64,000 nt of DNA from Rhizobacter terrae (lineage in GTDB: Bacteria > Pseudomonadota > Gammaproteobacteria > Burkholderiales > Burkholderiaceae_C), in contig NZ_QUSW01000002.1 in NCBI RefSeq assembly GCF_003852895.1, positions 558,001 through 622,000 on the forward strand, in the 5' to 3' direction. The position numbers and the translations under genes were made by a program. Positions 25,843 to 35,546 of the stretch are shown piece by piece. How positions within the stretch are numbered: the stretch's first letter is position 1; each line of letters starts with the position of its first letter. A model generated the notes under the pieces. That model was not told the origin of the DNA, made no database searches, and saw only the letters and a program-made list of their open reading frames with translations.

Positions 25843-27576
25843 TCAGGGCGCGCTGCACGCGAAGCTGGACGCGCGCTCGGTGTCTCCAGCGCCGCGGTAG
25901 CGCGCCACGGCCGGCCATGCGCACAGCAGGCGGGTGCGCGTGGGCGACCAGTCGGCCGGCACCTCGGGGTTCGGCACATTCGCGCCGGGTCCTCGCGCCG
26001 ACGCCACGATGGACTCGGGTGCCGCGCCCTGCTCCACCCACGCGACCAACGCATCCACCATGTCGAACTGATCCGTCGCCGGGCCACCTGACGAGTGGTT
26101 CATGCCGGGCACGATGAACAGCCTCGCGCTGTCGCGGCTCTTCGCGCCATGCCGGCCCGAGAAGGACTCCATCCAGCGCACCGTGTCCAGCGCCGAGAAC
26201 ACCGGGTCCGCCGCGCCGTGCGCGACGAGCAGCTTGCCGCCGCGGTCCACGAAGCCGCGCATGCCGGCGGGATCGGGCGGGGTCATGAACTCCATCGCGC
26301 TCTGGGTGTAGATGCCGTCTCGCGCATGGACCTTCGGCGCGTCTTTGTCCAGGCTGAAGTGCAGCGCGTAGTCGGCCACCGTCGTGCCTGCGCCGCTCAC
26401 CACCTGCGGCGACGACGGCGGCGTCGTGAACACGAAGGCCAGCGCGATCGCATCGCGTGGGCCGACGCTGTTGGCGAACTTCCACTCGCGCCAGTTGCCG
26501 CCGCGGATGCCCGGGTCCCAGGGCATGCCGGTGTACACGCCCGGACCGGCAAACACCTTGGCGATGACGCGCTTGCGCTCGATCGACAGGCAAGCCGCCG
26601 AGGCGTCCTGATCGTCTGCGCACTGCGGCACGTCGCGCATGGGATCGAAGGCGCGCTGGCAGCCGGCGAAGTCCTGCACGATGCCGTCCTTCAGCCCATC
26701 GAGCGCATCGCAGCGTTCGAGGATGGCGCTCGACACGAGCCCCAGTTCAGCAGCGGTGAAGCTGCTGCCCAGGTCCGGCACGCCGTCCGCCTTGCGGCTG
26801 CGCGCCACCGTGGCGAACTGCTGCGCGCCCCAGACCTGCGCCACGGCAGCGAGCGGCAGGTTGTAGCCCGGCGTCGTCACGAGGATGCCGTCGTACCTGC
26901 CGGTATCGCGGGCCGCGGCGACCATGCCGTGCCGGCCGCCGTTGGAGGTGCCCACGAGGTAGGCCTTGTCCGCCGGCCGCCCGAAGTAATGGGTGATCAG
27001 GGCATGCGCCATCGGCGTGAGTTGCGCGACCGCGTTGTAGCCGTAGTCCAGCCGCGCCTGCGGGTCCAGGCCGAACACGGCAGCGCCGATCTGCGGGTTG
27101 GTGCGCTCGAAGGCATGTCCGGCGTCGGAGCTCAGCACCGCGAAGCCCTTGAGCAGGCCGTTGCTCAAGGGGCCGCCGCCGAGGATGTTGCCGTAGGCCG
27201 GCGAGAGGAAGCCATCGAGGCCGCCGTTCGCCTGGTAGAAGAAGCGGCCGTTCCACTGCGTGGGCAGCCGCATCTCGAAACCGATGGCGTAGTCCTTGCC
27301 GTCCACCGGACTCTTGCGCTCGTTCAGCCGCCCCGTGACCACGCAGTGCTCGGGCATGGACTGGGCGATGCCGGGAACCTTGAGCGTGCCGGCATCGATG
27401 CGCTGTGCCGACAGCAGGTGCAGGCCCGGATGCGAAAACGACTGAACGAGATCAGCGCAAGAGGCCTGGGCGATGCCGGGTCGTGCCGGCCCGGCGCTTC
27501 GCAGGGACACGCATGCCGGAAGAACGAGCACGCACAAGGCCAGCCCGGGAACAAGCAACAAGGACAGCGGACGCAA
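25843..27576 (-). CDS. Tannase/feruloyl-esterase family lipoprotein
   Basis: The product is 577 residues. A lipoprotein signal ends at LVLPACVSL (Cys22). The alpha/beta-hydrolase has nucleophile motif GTSNGGRHG near residue 210, preceded by the family signatures FFYQANGGLDG and VLSSDAGHAFE. The catalytic Asp is probably in HGAADPVFS and the His in PGMNHSSGG. Tannase-family members cleave gallate or hydroxycinnamate esters; the exact substrate is unknown. The frame starts with TTG at 27576, supported by GGAG six bases upstream. An AT-rich palindrome lies just upstream. Confidence 0.85.
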   Translation of the reverse strand: MRPLSLLLVPGLALCVLVLPACVSLRSAGPARPGIAQASCADLVQSFSHPGLHLLSAQRIDAGTLKVPGIAQSMPEHCVVTGRLNERKSPVDGKDYAIGFEMRLPTQWNGRFFYQANGGLDGFLSPAYGNILGGGPLSNGLLKGFAVLSSDAGHAFERTNPQIGAAVFGLDPQARLDYGYNAVAQLTPMAHALITHYFGRPADKAYLVGTSNGGRHGMVAAARDTGRYDGILVTTPGYNLPLAAVAQVWGAQQFATVARSRKADGVPDLGSSFTAAELGLVSSAILERCDALDGLKDGIVQDFAGCQRAFDPMRDVPQCADDQDASAACLSIERKRVIAKVFAGPGVYTGMPWDPGIRGGNWREWKFANSVGPRDAIALAFVFTTPPSSPQVVSGAGTTVADYALHFSLDKDAPKVHARDGIYTQSAMEFMTPPDPAGMRGFVDRGGKLLVAHGAADPVFSALDTVRWMESFSGRHGAKSRDSARLFIVPGMNHSSGGPATDQFDMVDALVAWVEQGAAPESIVASARGPGANVPNPEVPADWSPTRTRLLCAWPAVARYRGAGDTERASSFACSAP

Positions 27577-27610
27577 GATCAGCTCCAGGCAGCATTGAGA
27601 GCCCGGATAT

Positions 27611-27629
27611 TAGTTAATCAACATAACTA
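27611..27629. promoter_or_regulatory. Palindromic operator-like site upstream of the tannase gene
   Basis: TAGTTA and TAACTA are separated by seven bases inside a clearly AT-rich stretch. This is 35-53 bases before the TTG start of the esterase gene. The half-sites resemble those of MarR-type regulators of aromatic-ester metabolism, but no MarR gene is in the window, so the regulator is unknown. Confidence 0.45.
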
Positions 27630-27705
27630 TCTGATCAGGACATACCCGAGCAATACCTCGTAGCCGTGTCGGCCATGTGATTTCGCTCAGGAAGCAATTC
27701 ACCTC

Positions 27706-27930
27706 TCAGGCCAGCATCTCCCGATGCCTGCCCAGGGCCTCGAACACCACGGGGCTCAAGCCGATCGCACCGCCCTGGTCCATGTGCGCCAGCAGTTCCC
27801 GGCGCATGCGTGGGTCCCAGAACTTCTTGATGTGGACGGCGATGCCTTCCAGTGCCTGTGCGTGATCCGGCATGGCGTCGAAGAAGTCGCCGATCTGGTT
27901 GGCCATGCGCACCAACGATTCAATGTGCAT
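27706..27930 (-). CDS. fdsD: Formate dehydrogenase delta subunit FdsD
   Basis: The product is 74 residues, MHIESLVRMANQIGDFFDAM followed by HIKKFWDPRMRRELLAHMDQ. That is the conserved core of the FdsD accessory subunit of soluble NAD-dependent formate dehydrogenase. It overlaps the end of fdhD by 11 bases and is the last gene of the operon. Confidence 0.93.
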   Translation of the reverse strand: MHIESLVRMANQIGDFFDAMPDHAQALEGIAVHIKKFWDPRMRRELLAHMDQGGAIGLSPVVFEALGRHREMLA

Positions 27931-28780
27931 GCGTGTTCTCCGGTGCAGCGTCCAGGATGAGGCGCTGCGCTTGGCTGTAGACCACGAGGTCCTGCTTGCG
28001 CGCAAAGCCCACGAGGGTCATGCGCGCACGTTCCGCCGTGGTCACTGCAAATGATGTGGGCGCGGAAACCGCCGCCAGCAAGGAAACACCCGCTGCCGCC
28101 GTCTTCTGCACCATCTCGAAACTGGCCCGGCTGGTCACGGCGATGAAGCCCGTGGCCGCCTCCACGCCGTTGCGCGCCAGCGCCCCAACGAGCTTGTCCA
28201 GTGCGTTGTGCCGGCCCACGTCTTCACGCAGCCACTTCACCTCGCCTTCAGCAGAGCACCAGGCCGCGGCGTGGACTGCGCCCGTGGCCTGTTGCAAGGT
28301 CTGCAAGGACACGAACTGCGACATCGCCCGGCTGATGGCCTCGCGCCTGAACGGCATGCCGTCCGCCAGCACCGGCAGGTTGCGCGCCACGTGGGCCAGG
28401 CTCTCGGTGCCGCACAAGCCGCAGCCGGTGCGGCCTGTCATCGAGCGGCGCCGCTCCTTGAGCCGCGCGAAGGCCTCGGCGGCCACGCGCAGGTGCAAGG
28501 TGATGCCCAACTCGGAGGCTTCCTCCTCGACGCCGTAGAGCTGGTCGGCGGCATCGAGAATGCCTTCGCTGAGCGAGAAGCCCAGCGCGAAGTCCTCCAG
28601 GTCCAGCGGCGTGGCCAGCATCACCGCGTGCGAGATGCCGTTGTATTCCAGCGCCACCGGCACTTCGTCGGCCACCCAGTCCTGCACCTCGAAGCGCTCG
28701 CCCGCACGCACGCCGCGCACCGGCACGGCACGGGCGCCTTCGCAGAAGGACAGCGGGGGAGACTTCTTCTCGTCGGTCAT
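27920..28780 (-). CDS. fdhD: Formate dehydrogenase sulfurtransferase FdhD (FdsC)
   Basis: Delivers sulfur to the molybdenum cofactor of formate dehydrogenase. The product is 286 residues with the sulfur-carrying Cys pair in GRTGCGLCGTESL, the family core LATPLDLEDFALGFSLSEGI, and REDVGRHNALDKLVG and SRASFEMVQKTAAAGVS in the C-terminal half. A GTG at 28786 is an alternative start; I chose the ATG at 28780. It lies seven bases after fdsA. It takes the place of fdsC in the fdsGBACD order. Confidence 0.93.
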   Translation of the reverse strand: MTDEKKSPPLSFCEGARAVPVRGVRAGERFEVQDWVADEVPVALEYNGISHAVMLATPLDLEDFALGFSLSEGILDAADQLYGVEEEASELGITLHLRVAAEAFARLKERRRSMTGRTGCGLCGTESLAHVARNLPVLADGMPFRREAISRAMSQFVSLQTLQQATGAVHAAAWCSAEGEVKWLREDVGRHNALDKLVGALARNGVEAATGFIAVTSRASFEMVQKTAAAGVSLLAAVSAPTSFAVTTAERARMTLVGFARKQDLVVYSQAQRLILDAAPENTHAH

Positions 28781-28787
28781 GGGCACG

Positions 28788-31649
28788 TCATTTGGCGGGC
28801 ACGATCGGTTCGGTGCGTGCCCGCAGCAGCTCCTGCTGAACCTGGTTGAAGCGACTGTATTCCTGCTGCCAGGCCGACGGCTGCATCACCGGCATCACCT
28901 GCACCGCCGTCACCTTGTACTCGGGGCAATTGGTGGCCCAGTCAGAGTTCTCGGTGGTGATGACGTTGGCACCCGATTCCGGGAAGTGGAAAGTGGTATA
29001 GACCACCCCGGGTTGCATGCGCTCGGAGATGACGGCGCGCAGCACCGTCTCGCCGGCTCGGCTTTGCACGCCGACCCAGTCACCGTCCTTGATGCCGCGC
29101 TCCTCGGCGTCGTGGCCGTGGATCTCAAGCTTGTCCTCGCTGTGCCACTGGCTGTTGGGCGTTCGCCGGGTCTGGGCGCCCACGTTGTACTGCGACAGGA
29201 TGCGCCCCGTGGTCAGCAGCAGCGGGTACTTGCGCGTCACCTTCTCGTCGGTCGGCACGTACTTGGTGATGATGAATCGCCCCTTGCCGCGCACGAAGTG
29301 GCCGATGTGCATGGTCGGCGTGCCGTCCGGCGCGGCGTCGTTGCAAGGCCACTGCAGGCTGCCCTTTTCATCGATCTTCTTGTAGGTCACGCCGCTGAAC
29401 GTGGGCGTGAGCGCGGCGATCTCCTGCATGATCTCTTCGGGGCTGCCGTAGTTCATGGGGTAGCCCAGCGCCTGCGACAGCTTGACCGTCACTTCCCAGT
29501 CGGCGTAGCCGCCCAGCGGCGGCATCACCTTGCGAACGCGCGAGATGCGCCGCTCGGCGTTGGTGAAGGTGCCGTCCTTCTCAAGGAACGACGAGCCCGG
29601 CAGGAAGACATGCGCGTACTTCGCGGTCTCGTTGAGGAAGATGTCCTGCACCACCACGCATTCCATGGCCATCAGCGCCGCGGCCACGTGCTGGGTGTTG
29701 GGGTCGGACTGCACGATGTCCTCGCCCTCGCAGTACAGCCCCTTGAAGCTGCCGGTCAGCGCGGCATCGAACATGTTGGGAATGCGCAGGCCCGGCTCGG
29801 GGTTCAGCGTCACGCCCCAGGCTTCCTCGAAGCTGCCGCGCACGGTGCTGTCGGAGATGTGGCGGTAGCCCGGCAGCTCGTGCGGGAACGAGCCCATGTC
29901 GCAGGAGCCCTGCACGTTGTTCTGGCCACGCAGCGGGTTCACGCCCACGCCTTCGCGGCCGATGTTGCCGGTGGCCATGGCAAGGTTGGCGATGCCCATC
30001 ACCATGGTCGAGCCCTGGCTGTGCTCGGTCACGCCCAGGCCGTAGTAGATGGCGGCGTTGCCGCCGGTGGCGTACAGCCTGGCCGCGGCACGCAACTCGG
30101 CCGCGGGCACGCCGGTGGCGGCTTCCATCGCCTCGGGCGAATTCTCGGGACGCGCCACGAACTCGCGCCATTCATTGAACGACTTCGTGTCGCAGCGCTC
30201 GGCCACGTACTGCTCGGCCACCAAGCCTTCGGTGACGATCACATGCGCCATGGCGGAGATGACGGCCACGTTGGTGCCGGGCCGCAGCGCCAGGTGATGC
30301 GACGCCTCGATGTGCGGCGACTTCACGATGTCGATGCGCCGCGGGTCGACCACGATCAGCTTGGCGCCCTCGCGCAGCCGCTTCTTCATGCGCGAGGCGA
30401 ACACCGGGTGGCCGTCGGTCGGATTCGCGCCGATGACCATGATCACGTCGGCCTTCTCCACCGACTTGAAGGTCTGCGTGCCCGCGGAGGTGCCCAGCGT
30501 CTGCCCCAGGCCGTAGCCCGTGGGCGAGTGGCACACCCGCGCGCAGGTGTCGACGTTGTTGTTGCCGAAGGCGGCGCGCACCAGCTTCTGCACGAGGTAG
30601 GTTTCCTCGTTGGTGCAGCGTGACGATGTGATGCCGCCAATCGAATCGCGACCGTACTTTTCCTGCAGGCGCTTGAACTCGCCGGCAGCATGCGTGAGCG
30701 CGACTTCCCAGCTCACCTCCTGCCACGGGTCGGTGATCTTCTCGCGGATCATCGGCTTGGTGATGCGGTCCGGGTGCGTCGCATAGCCCCAGGCGAAGCG
30801 GCCCTTCACGCAGGAATGGCCCTCGTTCGCGGCGCCGTCCTTCCACGGCACCATGCGCACGACCTCGTTGCCCTTCATCTCGGCCTTGAAGCTGCAACCC
30901 ACGCCGCAGTAGGCACAGGTGGTGATCACGCTGTGCTCGGGCTGGCCCAGCCAGATGACCGATTTCTCCTGCAGCGTGGCCGTCGGGCAGGCCTGCACGC
31001 AGGCGCCGCAGCTCACGCATTCGGACTGCATGAAGGGTTCGTCCTGCCCCGCCGACACGCGCGACTCGAAGCCGCGGCCGCTGATGGTCAGCGCGAAGGT
31101 GCCCTGCGTTTCCTCGCAGGCCCGCACGCAGCGGTTGCACACGATGCACTTGGACGGGTCGTAGCTGAAGTACGGGTTCGATTCATCCTTCTGGTCGCGC
31201 AGGTGGTTGGCACCGTCGAAGCCGTAGCGCACGTTGCGCAGGCCGGTCACGCCGGCCATGTCCTGCAGCTCGCAGTCGCCGTTGGCCGAGCAGGTCAGGC
31301 AGTCCAGCGGGTGGTCGGAGATGTACAGCTCCATCACGCCCTTGCGCAGCTCCTGCAGCCTGGGCGATTGCGTGCGCACCTTCATGCCGGCTTCCGCAGG
31401 CGTGGTGCACGAGGCCGGATAGCCCTTGCGCCCATCGATCTCCACCAGGCACAGCCGGCAGGATCCGAAGGGCTCCAGGCTGTCGGTGGCGCACAGCTTG
31501 GGCACGTTGACGCCAGCCTCGGCGGCCGCGCGCATCAGCGAGGTACCCTGCGGTACCGTCACCTGCTCGCCGTCGATCTCCAGCGTGACGAGCGTTTCCG
31601 ACTCGCGTGCCGGCGTGCCGTAGTCGATGGGGTCGTGGTGGTTCAGCAT
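28788..31649 (-). CDS. fdsA: Formate dehydrogenase catalytic alpha subunit FdsA
   Basis: The molybdenum (bis-MGD) subunit oxidising formate to CO2. The 953-residue protein has, in order: a [2Fe-2S] ferredoxin domain (CATDSLEPFGSCRLC), the His/Cys cluster HPLDCLTCSANGDCELQ, two [4Fe-4S] sites (CIVCNRCVRACEE, CVSCGACVQACP), the Mo-domain cluster CAYCGVGCSF, and the molybdenum-ligand Cys region DTCARVCHSPTGYG near residue 375. The molydopterin dinucleotide-binding domain closes the protein. The N-terminal Fe-S array marks the NAD-linked, electron-relaying class. Third gene of fdsG-B-A. Confidence 0.96.
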   Translation of the reverse strand: MLNHHDPIDYGTPARESETLVTLEIDGEQVTVPQGTSLMRAAAEAGVNVPKLCATDSLEPFGSCRLCLVEIDGRKGYPASCTTPAEAGMKVRTQSPRLQELRKGVMELYISDHPLDCLTCSANGDCELQDMAGVTGLRNVRYGFDGANHLRDQKDESNPYFSYDPSKCIVCNRCVRACEETQGTFALTISGRGFESRVSAGQDEPFMQSECVSCGACVQACPTATLQEKSVIWLGQPEHSVITTCAYCGVGCSFKAEMKGNEVVRMVPWKDGAANEGHSCVKGRFAWGYATHPDRITKPMIREKITDPWQEVSWEVALTHAAGEFKRLQEKYGRDSIGGITSSRCTNEETYLVQKLVRAAFGNNNVDTCARVCHSPTGYGLGQTLGTSAGTQTFKSVEKADVIMVIGANPTDGHPVFASRMKKRLREGAKLIVVDPRRIDIVKSPHIEASHHLALRPGTNVAVISAMAHVIVTEGLVAEQYVAERCDTKSFNEWREFVARPENSPEAMEAATGVPAAELRAAARLYATGGNAAIYYGLGVTEHSQGSTMVMGIANLAMATGNIGREGVGVNPLRGQNNVQGSCDMGSFPHELPGYRHISDSTVRGSFEEAWGVTLNPEPGLRIPNMFDAALTGSFKGLYCEGEDIVQSDPNTQHVAAALMAMECVVVQDIFLNETAKYAHVFLPGSSFLEKDGTFTNAERRISRVRKVMPPLGGYADWEVTVKLSQALGYPMNYGSPEEIMQEIAALTPTFSGVTYKKIDEKGSLQWPCNDAAPDGTPTMHIGHFVRGKGRFIITKYVPTDEKVTRKYPLLLTTGRILSQYNVGAQTRRTPNSQWHSEDKLEIHGHDAEERGIKDGDWVGVQSRAGETVLRAVISERMQPGVVYTTFHFPESGANVITTENSDWATNCPEYKVTAVQVMPVMQPSAWQQEYSRFNQVQQELLRARTEPIVPAK

Positions 31650-31671
31650 GAAGGGATGCTCCTGCCGCGGC

Positions 31672-33246
31672 TCAGGCCACGGCGTGCTTCTTGGCGGCGT
31701 CCGCGCCGGCGGGTGCCAGCCCGAAGTCCTCGGGGTAGTGGTCCAGCGCCGACAGCACCGGGTACGGCGTCATGCCGCCCATGGCGCACAGCGAGCCGTG
31801 CAGCATGGTGTCGCACAGGTCGCGCAGCAGCGTCACCTGCTGGGTCCGGTCGCGGTTGGTGGTGATCTTGTCGATGACCTCCACGCCGCGCGTGGAACCG
31901 ATGCGGCAGGGCGTGCACTTGCCGCAGGACTCGATGGCGCAGAACTCCATCGCGTAGCGCGCCAGGCGGGACATGTCGGCCCGGTCGTCGTGCACCACGA
32001 TGCCGCCGTGGCCCAGCACTGCGCCCATGGCGGCATAGGCCTCGTAGTCCAGCGGCACGTCCCACTTCGATTCGGGCACGTAGGCGCCCAGCGGGCCGCC
32101 CACTTGCACGGCCTTGATGGGCCGGCCGCTTGCGCTGCCGCCGCCGAAATCGAACAGCAGCTCGCGCAGCGTGAGGCCGAAGGCTTTCTCCACCAGCCCG
32201 CCGTGCTTGATGTTGCCGGCCAGCTGGAACGGCAGCGTACCGCGCGAACGGCCCATGCCGAAGTCGCGGTAGTGGGCCGCGCCCTTCTCCAGCACGTTGG
32301 CCGCACTGGCGAAGGTGATGACGTTGTTGATGACCGTGGGTTGGCCGAACAGGCCGGAGATGGCGGGCAGCGGCGGCTTGGCGCGCACGATGCCGCGCTT
32401 GCCTTCGATGCTTTCGAGCATCGCCGTCTCTTCGCCGCACACGTAGGAACCCGCGGCCTTGCGCACCTCCAGGTGGAAGGCGTGCGCCGATCCGCAGATG
32501 TTGTCGCCAAGGAAGCCCGCCGAGATGGCCCGGGCGATGGCCTCGCGCATCACCGCCACCGCGGCCGGGTACTCGGAGCGCACGTAGACATAGCCCCGCG
32601 TCGCGCCCACTGTCACCGCGGCGATCGCCATGCCCTCGATGAGCATGTACGGGTCGCCCTCCAGCACCATGCGGTCGGAATAGGTGCCGGAGTCGCCCTC
32701 GTCGGCATTGCAGACGACGTACTTCTGCGCACCGGCGGCGAGCATCACCGTCTTCCACTTGATGCCCGCCGGGAAGGCTGCACCGCCCCGGCCGCGCAGG
32801 CCGGAATCGGTGACGGCCTGCACCACGGCCGCAGCCTCCATGTCCAGGGCATTGCGCAGCCCGGTCCAGCCGCCATGCGCGGAATAGTCGTCCAGCGACA
32901 GCGGATCGGTGATTCCCATGCGCCGGAAAGTCAGCCGCTCCTGCTTCGCGAGGAAGGGAATGGCTTCTGTCGGCCCCAGGCATTTGGGATGCGATGCGCC
33001 TGACAGCAAGCCCGCATCGAGCAGCCCGTCGACATCGTCCGCCGCCACCGGCCCGTAGGCCAGGCGGCCTTGCGGCGTGGCCACCTCCAGCAGGGGCTCG
33101 AGCCAGAACATGCCGCGGGAGCTGTTGCGGACGATGGTGACCGCCTGGCCGCGCCGGTCGCAGGCTTCCTGCAAGGCCAGCGCCAGTTCATCGGCCCCGA
33201 CGGCCACGGCCGCCGAGTCGCGCGGAACGTAGAGGGTCACGCTCAT
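31672..33246 (-). CDS. fdsB: Formate dehydrogenase beta (NADH-binding) subunit FdsB
   Basis: The product is 524 residues and NuoF-like, passing electrons from FdsA to NAD+. It has an N-terminal thioredoxin-like part, the NADH/FMN region GLRGRGGAAFPAGIKWKT with CNADEGDSGTYSDR and YVRSEYPAAVAVM, and a SLBB region. The [4Fe-4S] motif ESCGKCTPCRIGSTRG lies near residue 440. The ATG overlaps the fdsG stop (ATGA). The open frame extends upstream but the family start MSVTLYVPRD is at 33246. Confidence 0.95.
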   Translation of the reverse strand: MSVTLYVPRDSAAVAVGADELALALQEACDRRGQAVTIVRNSSRGMFWLEPLLEVATPQGRLAYGPVAADDVDGLLDAGLLSGASHPKCLGPTEAIPFLAKQERLTFRRMGITDPLSLDDYSAHGGWTGLRNALDMEAAAVVQAVTDSGLRGRGGAAFPAGIKWKTVMLAAGAQKYVVCNADEGDSGTYSDRMVLEGDPYMLIEGMAIAAVTVGATRGYVYVRSEYPAAVAVMREAIARAISAGFLGDNICGSAHAFHLEVRKAAGSYVCGEETAMLESIEGKRGIVRAKPPLPAISGLFGQPTVINNVITFASAANVLEKGAAHYRDFGMGRSRGTLPFQLAGNIKHGGLVEKAFGLTLRELLFDFGGGSASGRPIKAVQVGGPLGAYVPESKWDVPLDYEAYAAMGAVLGHGGIVVHDDRADMSRLARYAMEFCAIESCGKCTPCRIGSTRGVEVIDKITTNRDRTQQVTLLRDLCDTMLHGSLCAMGGMTPYPVLSALDHYPEDFGLAPAGADAAKKHAVA

Positions 33247-33740
33247 GACGCCACCGCCTCTTTCCACTGTGCTTCCAGCCGGCGCAGGTCGTCCAGCGTG
33301 ACGCGGCCGCGCGGCTTGTCGTCCACCATGATGGCCGGCGACATCGCGCACATGCCCAGACAGTACACCGGCTCCAGGCTGACCATGCCATCCGGGCGCG
33401 TGGCGTGGGCCTTGCAGCCCAGCACGGTCTCGGCGCCCGCCAGCAGTTCATCCGCGCCGCAGGACTGGCAGGCCTCGGCCCGGCAGACCTGCACCACGTG
33501 CCGGCCCGGCGGCTGGCTGCGGAAATGGTGGTAGTAGGTGACCACGCCATGCACCTCGGCGCGCGAGAGGTTCAGCGCCTCGGCGATGACGGGCACCACC
33601 TCACCTGGAATGTGACCCAGCGCGTCCTGCACCTCGTGCAGGATGGGCAGCAAGGCGCCCGGCTCGCTGCGCAGCCGGTCGAGCACGCCGTTCACGACCA
33701 CCATGGGGTCGGCCGGCTGGGAATCGCGCGGGGTCGTCAT
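33243..33740 (-). CDS. fdsG: Formate dehydrogenase gamma subunit FdsG
   Basis: NuoE-like thioredoxin-fold subunit with a [2Fe-2S] cluster. The 165-residue protein has the helical start LRSEPGALLPILHEVQDALG, VHGVVTYYHHFRSQPPGRHV, and cluster Cys residues in VCRAEACQSCGADEL and YCLGMCAMSPAIMVD. Start codons at 33740 and 33752 are both possible; neither has a strong ribosome site. The antiporter gene ends just 14 bases upstream, suggesting one transcript. Confidence 0.94.
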   Translation of the reverse strand: MTTPRDSQPADPMVVVNGVLDRLRSEPGALLPILHEVQDALGHIPGEVVPVIAEALNLSRAEVHGVVTYYHHFRSQPPGRHVVQVCRAEACQSCGADELLAGAETVLGCKAHATRPDGMVSLEPVYCLGMCAMSPAIMVDDKPRGRVTLDDLRRLEAQWKEAVAS

Positions 33741-33754
33741 TCGTCCATCCATCC

Positions 33755-35431
33755 TCAGTTCATGAACTTGGCCACGCTCAGCAGCGTACGGTACACACCC
33801 CAGGCCAGCGGAATGCCCACCGCCGTCCAGGCCGCGGCCACCCAGATCGGATCGGTACGGCGGACCGTGGTGTCGCCCACGCCCACCTCGCCAGCCGCCA
33901 TGCGCTCGTGCGCGAGGCGCTTTTCTTCCGCGAGCTCGGCCTCGGTCATGAAATGCTTCTGTGCCACGGGCTTCACCAGCAGGTTGCACACCAGCCCGAT
34001 GGCCAGCATGCCCACGAGGATGTACATGGTCTGGTTATAGACCTGCTCGCGCGGCATGTGCAACACATCCAGCTGGTAGTCGCGCATGTAGTTCACTACC
34101 ACGGGGCCCAGGATGCCGGCGGTCGCCCAGGCCGTCAGCAGCCGGCCGTGGATGGCACCCACCATCTGCGTGCCGAACAGGTCGGCCAGGTAGGCCGGCA
34201 CCGTCGCGAAGCCGCCGCCGTACATGCTCAGGATGATGCAGAACGCCGCCACGAACATCAGCTTGTTGCCCGCCGATGCGCTGGCCGGCACGCTGAAGTA
34301 CAGCACGCCGCCGAGCACCAGGAACACCACGTAGGTGAGCTTGCGGCCCAGCTTGTCCGACAGGCTCGCCCAGAAGAATCGCCCACCGATGTTGAACAGG
34401 CTCAGCAGCGCTGTAAAGCCCGCCGCGACACCTGCGATGGCCGTGAGTTGAGCCTTGTCAAGTTCACCGAACTTCTTGGCCACGCCGATCAGGTTGCCGC
34501 CGAACACCTCCTGCAGCATGGGGCTGGCCATGCCGATCACGCCGATGCCGGCAGACACGTTCATGCACAGCACCATCCACACCAGCCAGAATTGGGGGAT
34601 GCCCCACACCTTCTTCACGTGCACGTGCTGCTGGGTGATCATCGCGTTGTGGCCCTGGGCCGCCGGCGGCGTCCAGCCCTCGGGCTTCCAGCCCGTCGCC
34701 GGCACGCGGTACAGCAACGCACCACCCATCATGAACACGAAATACACCAGTGCCATGACGATGAAGGTCGGCGCCACGCCCACGTCGGTGGAGCTGGCGA
34801 AGGACTTCATCAGCTCGGCCGCCAGCGGCGAGCCGATCATCGCGCCGCCGCCGAAGCCCATGATGGCCATGCCCGTGGCCATGCCGCGGCGGTCGGGGAA
34901 CCACTTGATGAGCGTGCTCACCGGAGAGATGTAGCCCAGCCCCAGGCCCACGCCGCCGATCACGCCCGAGCCCAGCAGCATCAGCCAGAACTGGTGCGTC
35001 TTCACGCCCAAGGCGGAGATGAGCATCCCGCCGCACCAGCACACGGCGCTGACCACGCCGGCCTTGCGCGGGCCGGCACGTTCCAGCCAGCCGCCCCAGA
35101 TGGCCGCCGAGCTGCCCAGCAGCACGAAGAAGAGCGTGTACATCCAGCCCAGCGTGGAGATCTTCCAGTCGCAGTTGGAGACGAACAGCTCCTGGAAGAA
35201 GCCGACGTCAGGCCCGCACTTGATGGCCTCCTTGATGCCCAACGCCTTGGACAGCGGCAGCCAGAACACCGAGAAGCCATAGGCCATGCCGATGCACAGG
35301 TGGATGGCCAGCGCCGCGGGCGGCACCAGCCATCGGTTGAAACCCGGAGCGGCGATGATCCGCTCCTTGGAAAGAAAGCCGGGGTTTTCGGCTCCCAACG
35401 GCTGTCCGCCGCTTGTCATGACTGTGGACAT
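33755..35431 (-). CDS. MFS transporter of the oxalate:formate antiporter (OxlT-like) family
   Basis: The product is 558 residues with about 12 membrane spans. The family pattern includes LCIGMAYGFSVFWLPLSKAL, GGVGLGLGYISPVSTLIKWF, PDRRGMATGMAIMGFGGGAM and FNIGGRFFWASLSDKLGRK. A large loop (about 100-130 residues in) and a charged C-terminal extension (MTEAELAEEKRLAHERM) are typical of the longer OFA members. AGGAG precedes the ATG at 35431. Placement directly before fdsG suggests it supplies or removes formate (inference); oxalate exchange is possible. Confidence 0.85.
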   Translation of the reverse strand: MSTVMTSGGQPLGAENPGFLSKERIIAAPGFNRWLVPPAALAIHLCIGMAYGFSVFWLPLSKALGIKEAIKCGPDVGFFQELFVSNCDWKISTLGWMYTLFFVLLGSSAAIWGGWLERAGPRKAGVVSAVCWCGGMLISALGVKTHQFWLMLLGSGVIGGVGLGLGYISPVSTLIKWFPDRRGMATGMAIMGFGGGAMIGSPLAAELMKSFASSTDVGVAPTFIVMALVYFVFMMGGALLYRVPATGWKPEGWTPPAAQGHNAMITQQHVHVKKVWGIPQFWLVWMVLCMNVSAGIGVIGMASPMLQEVFGGNLIGVAKKFGELDKAQLTAIAGVAAGFTALLSLFNIGGRFFWASLSDKLGRKLTYVVFLVLGGVLYFSVPASASAGNKLMFVAAFCIILSMYGGGFATVPAYLADLFGTQMVGAIHGRLLTAWATAGILGPVVVNYMRDYQLDVLHMPREQVYNQTMYILVGMLAIGLVCNLLVKPVAQKHFMTEAELAEEKRLAHERMAAGEVGVGDTTVRRTDPIWVAAAWTAVGIPLAWGVYRTLLSVAKFMN

Positions 35432-35546
35432 GAAGTCTCCTGGTCGTCGTTGTGAGGGCAGGTTGGGCCCACCCGGCGCGAAGTCTCGCCACGCAAGGTG
35501 ACAAGCGTCCAATTTCTTCGGGAAATGAACTGATTCGCGGATGAAA

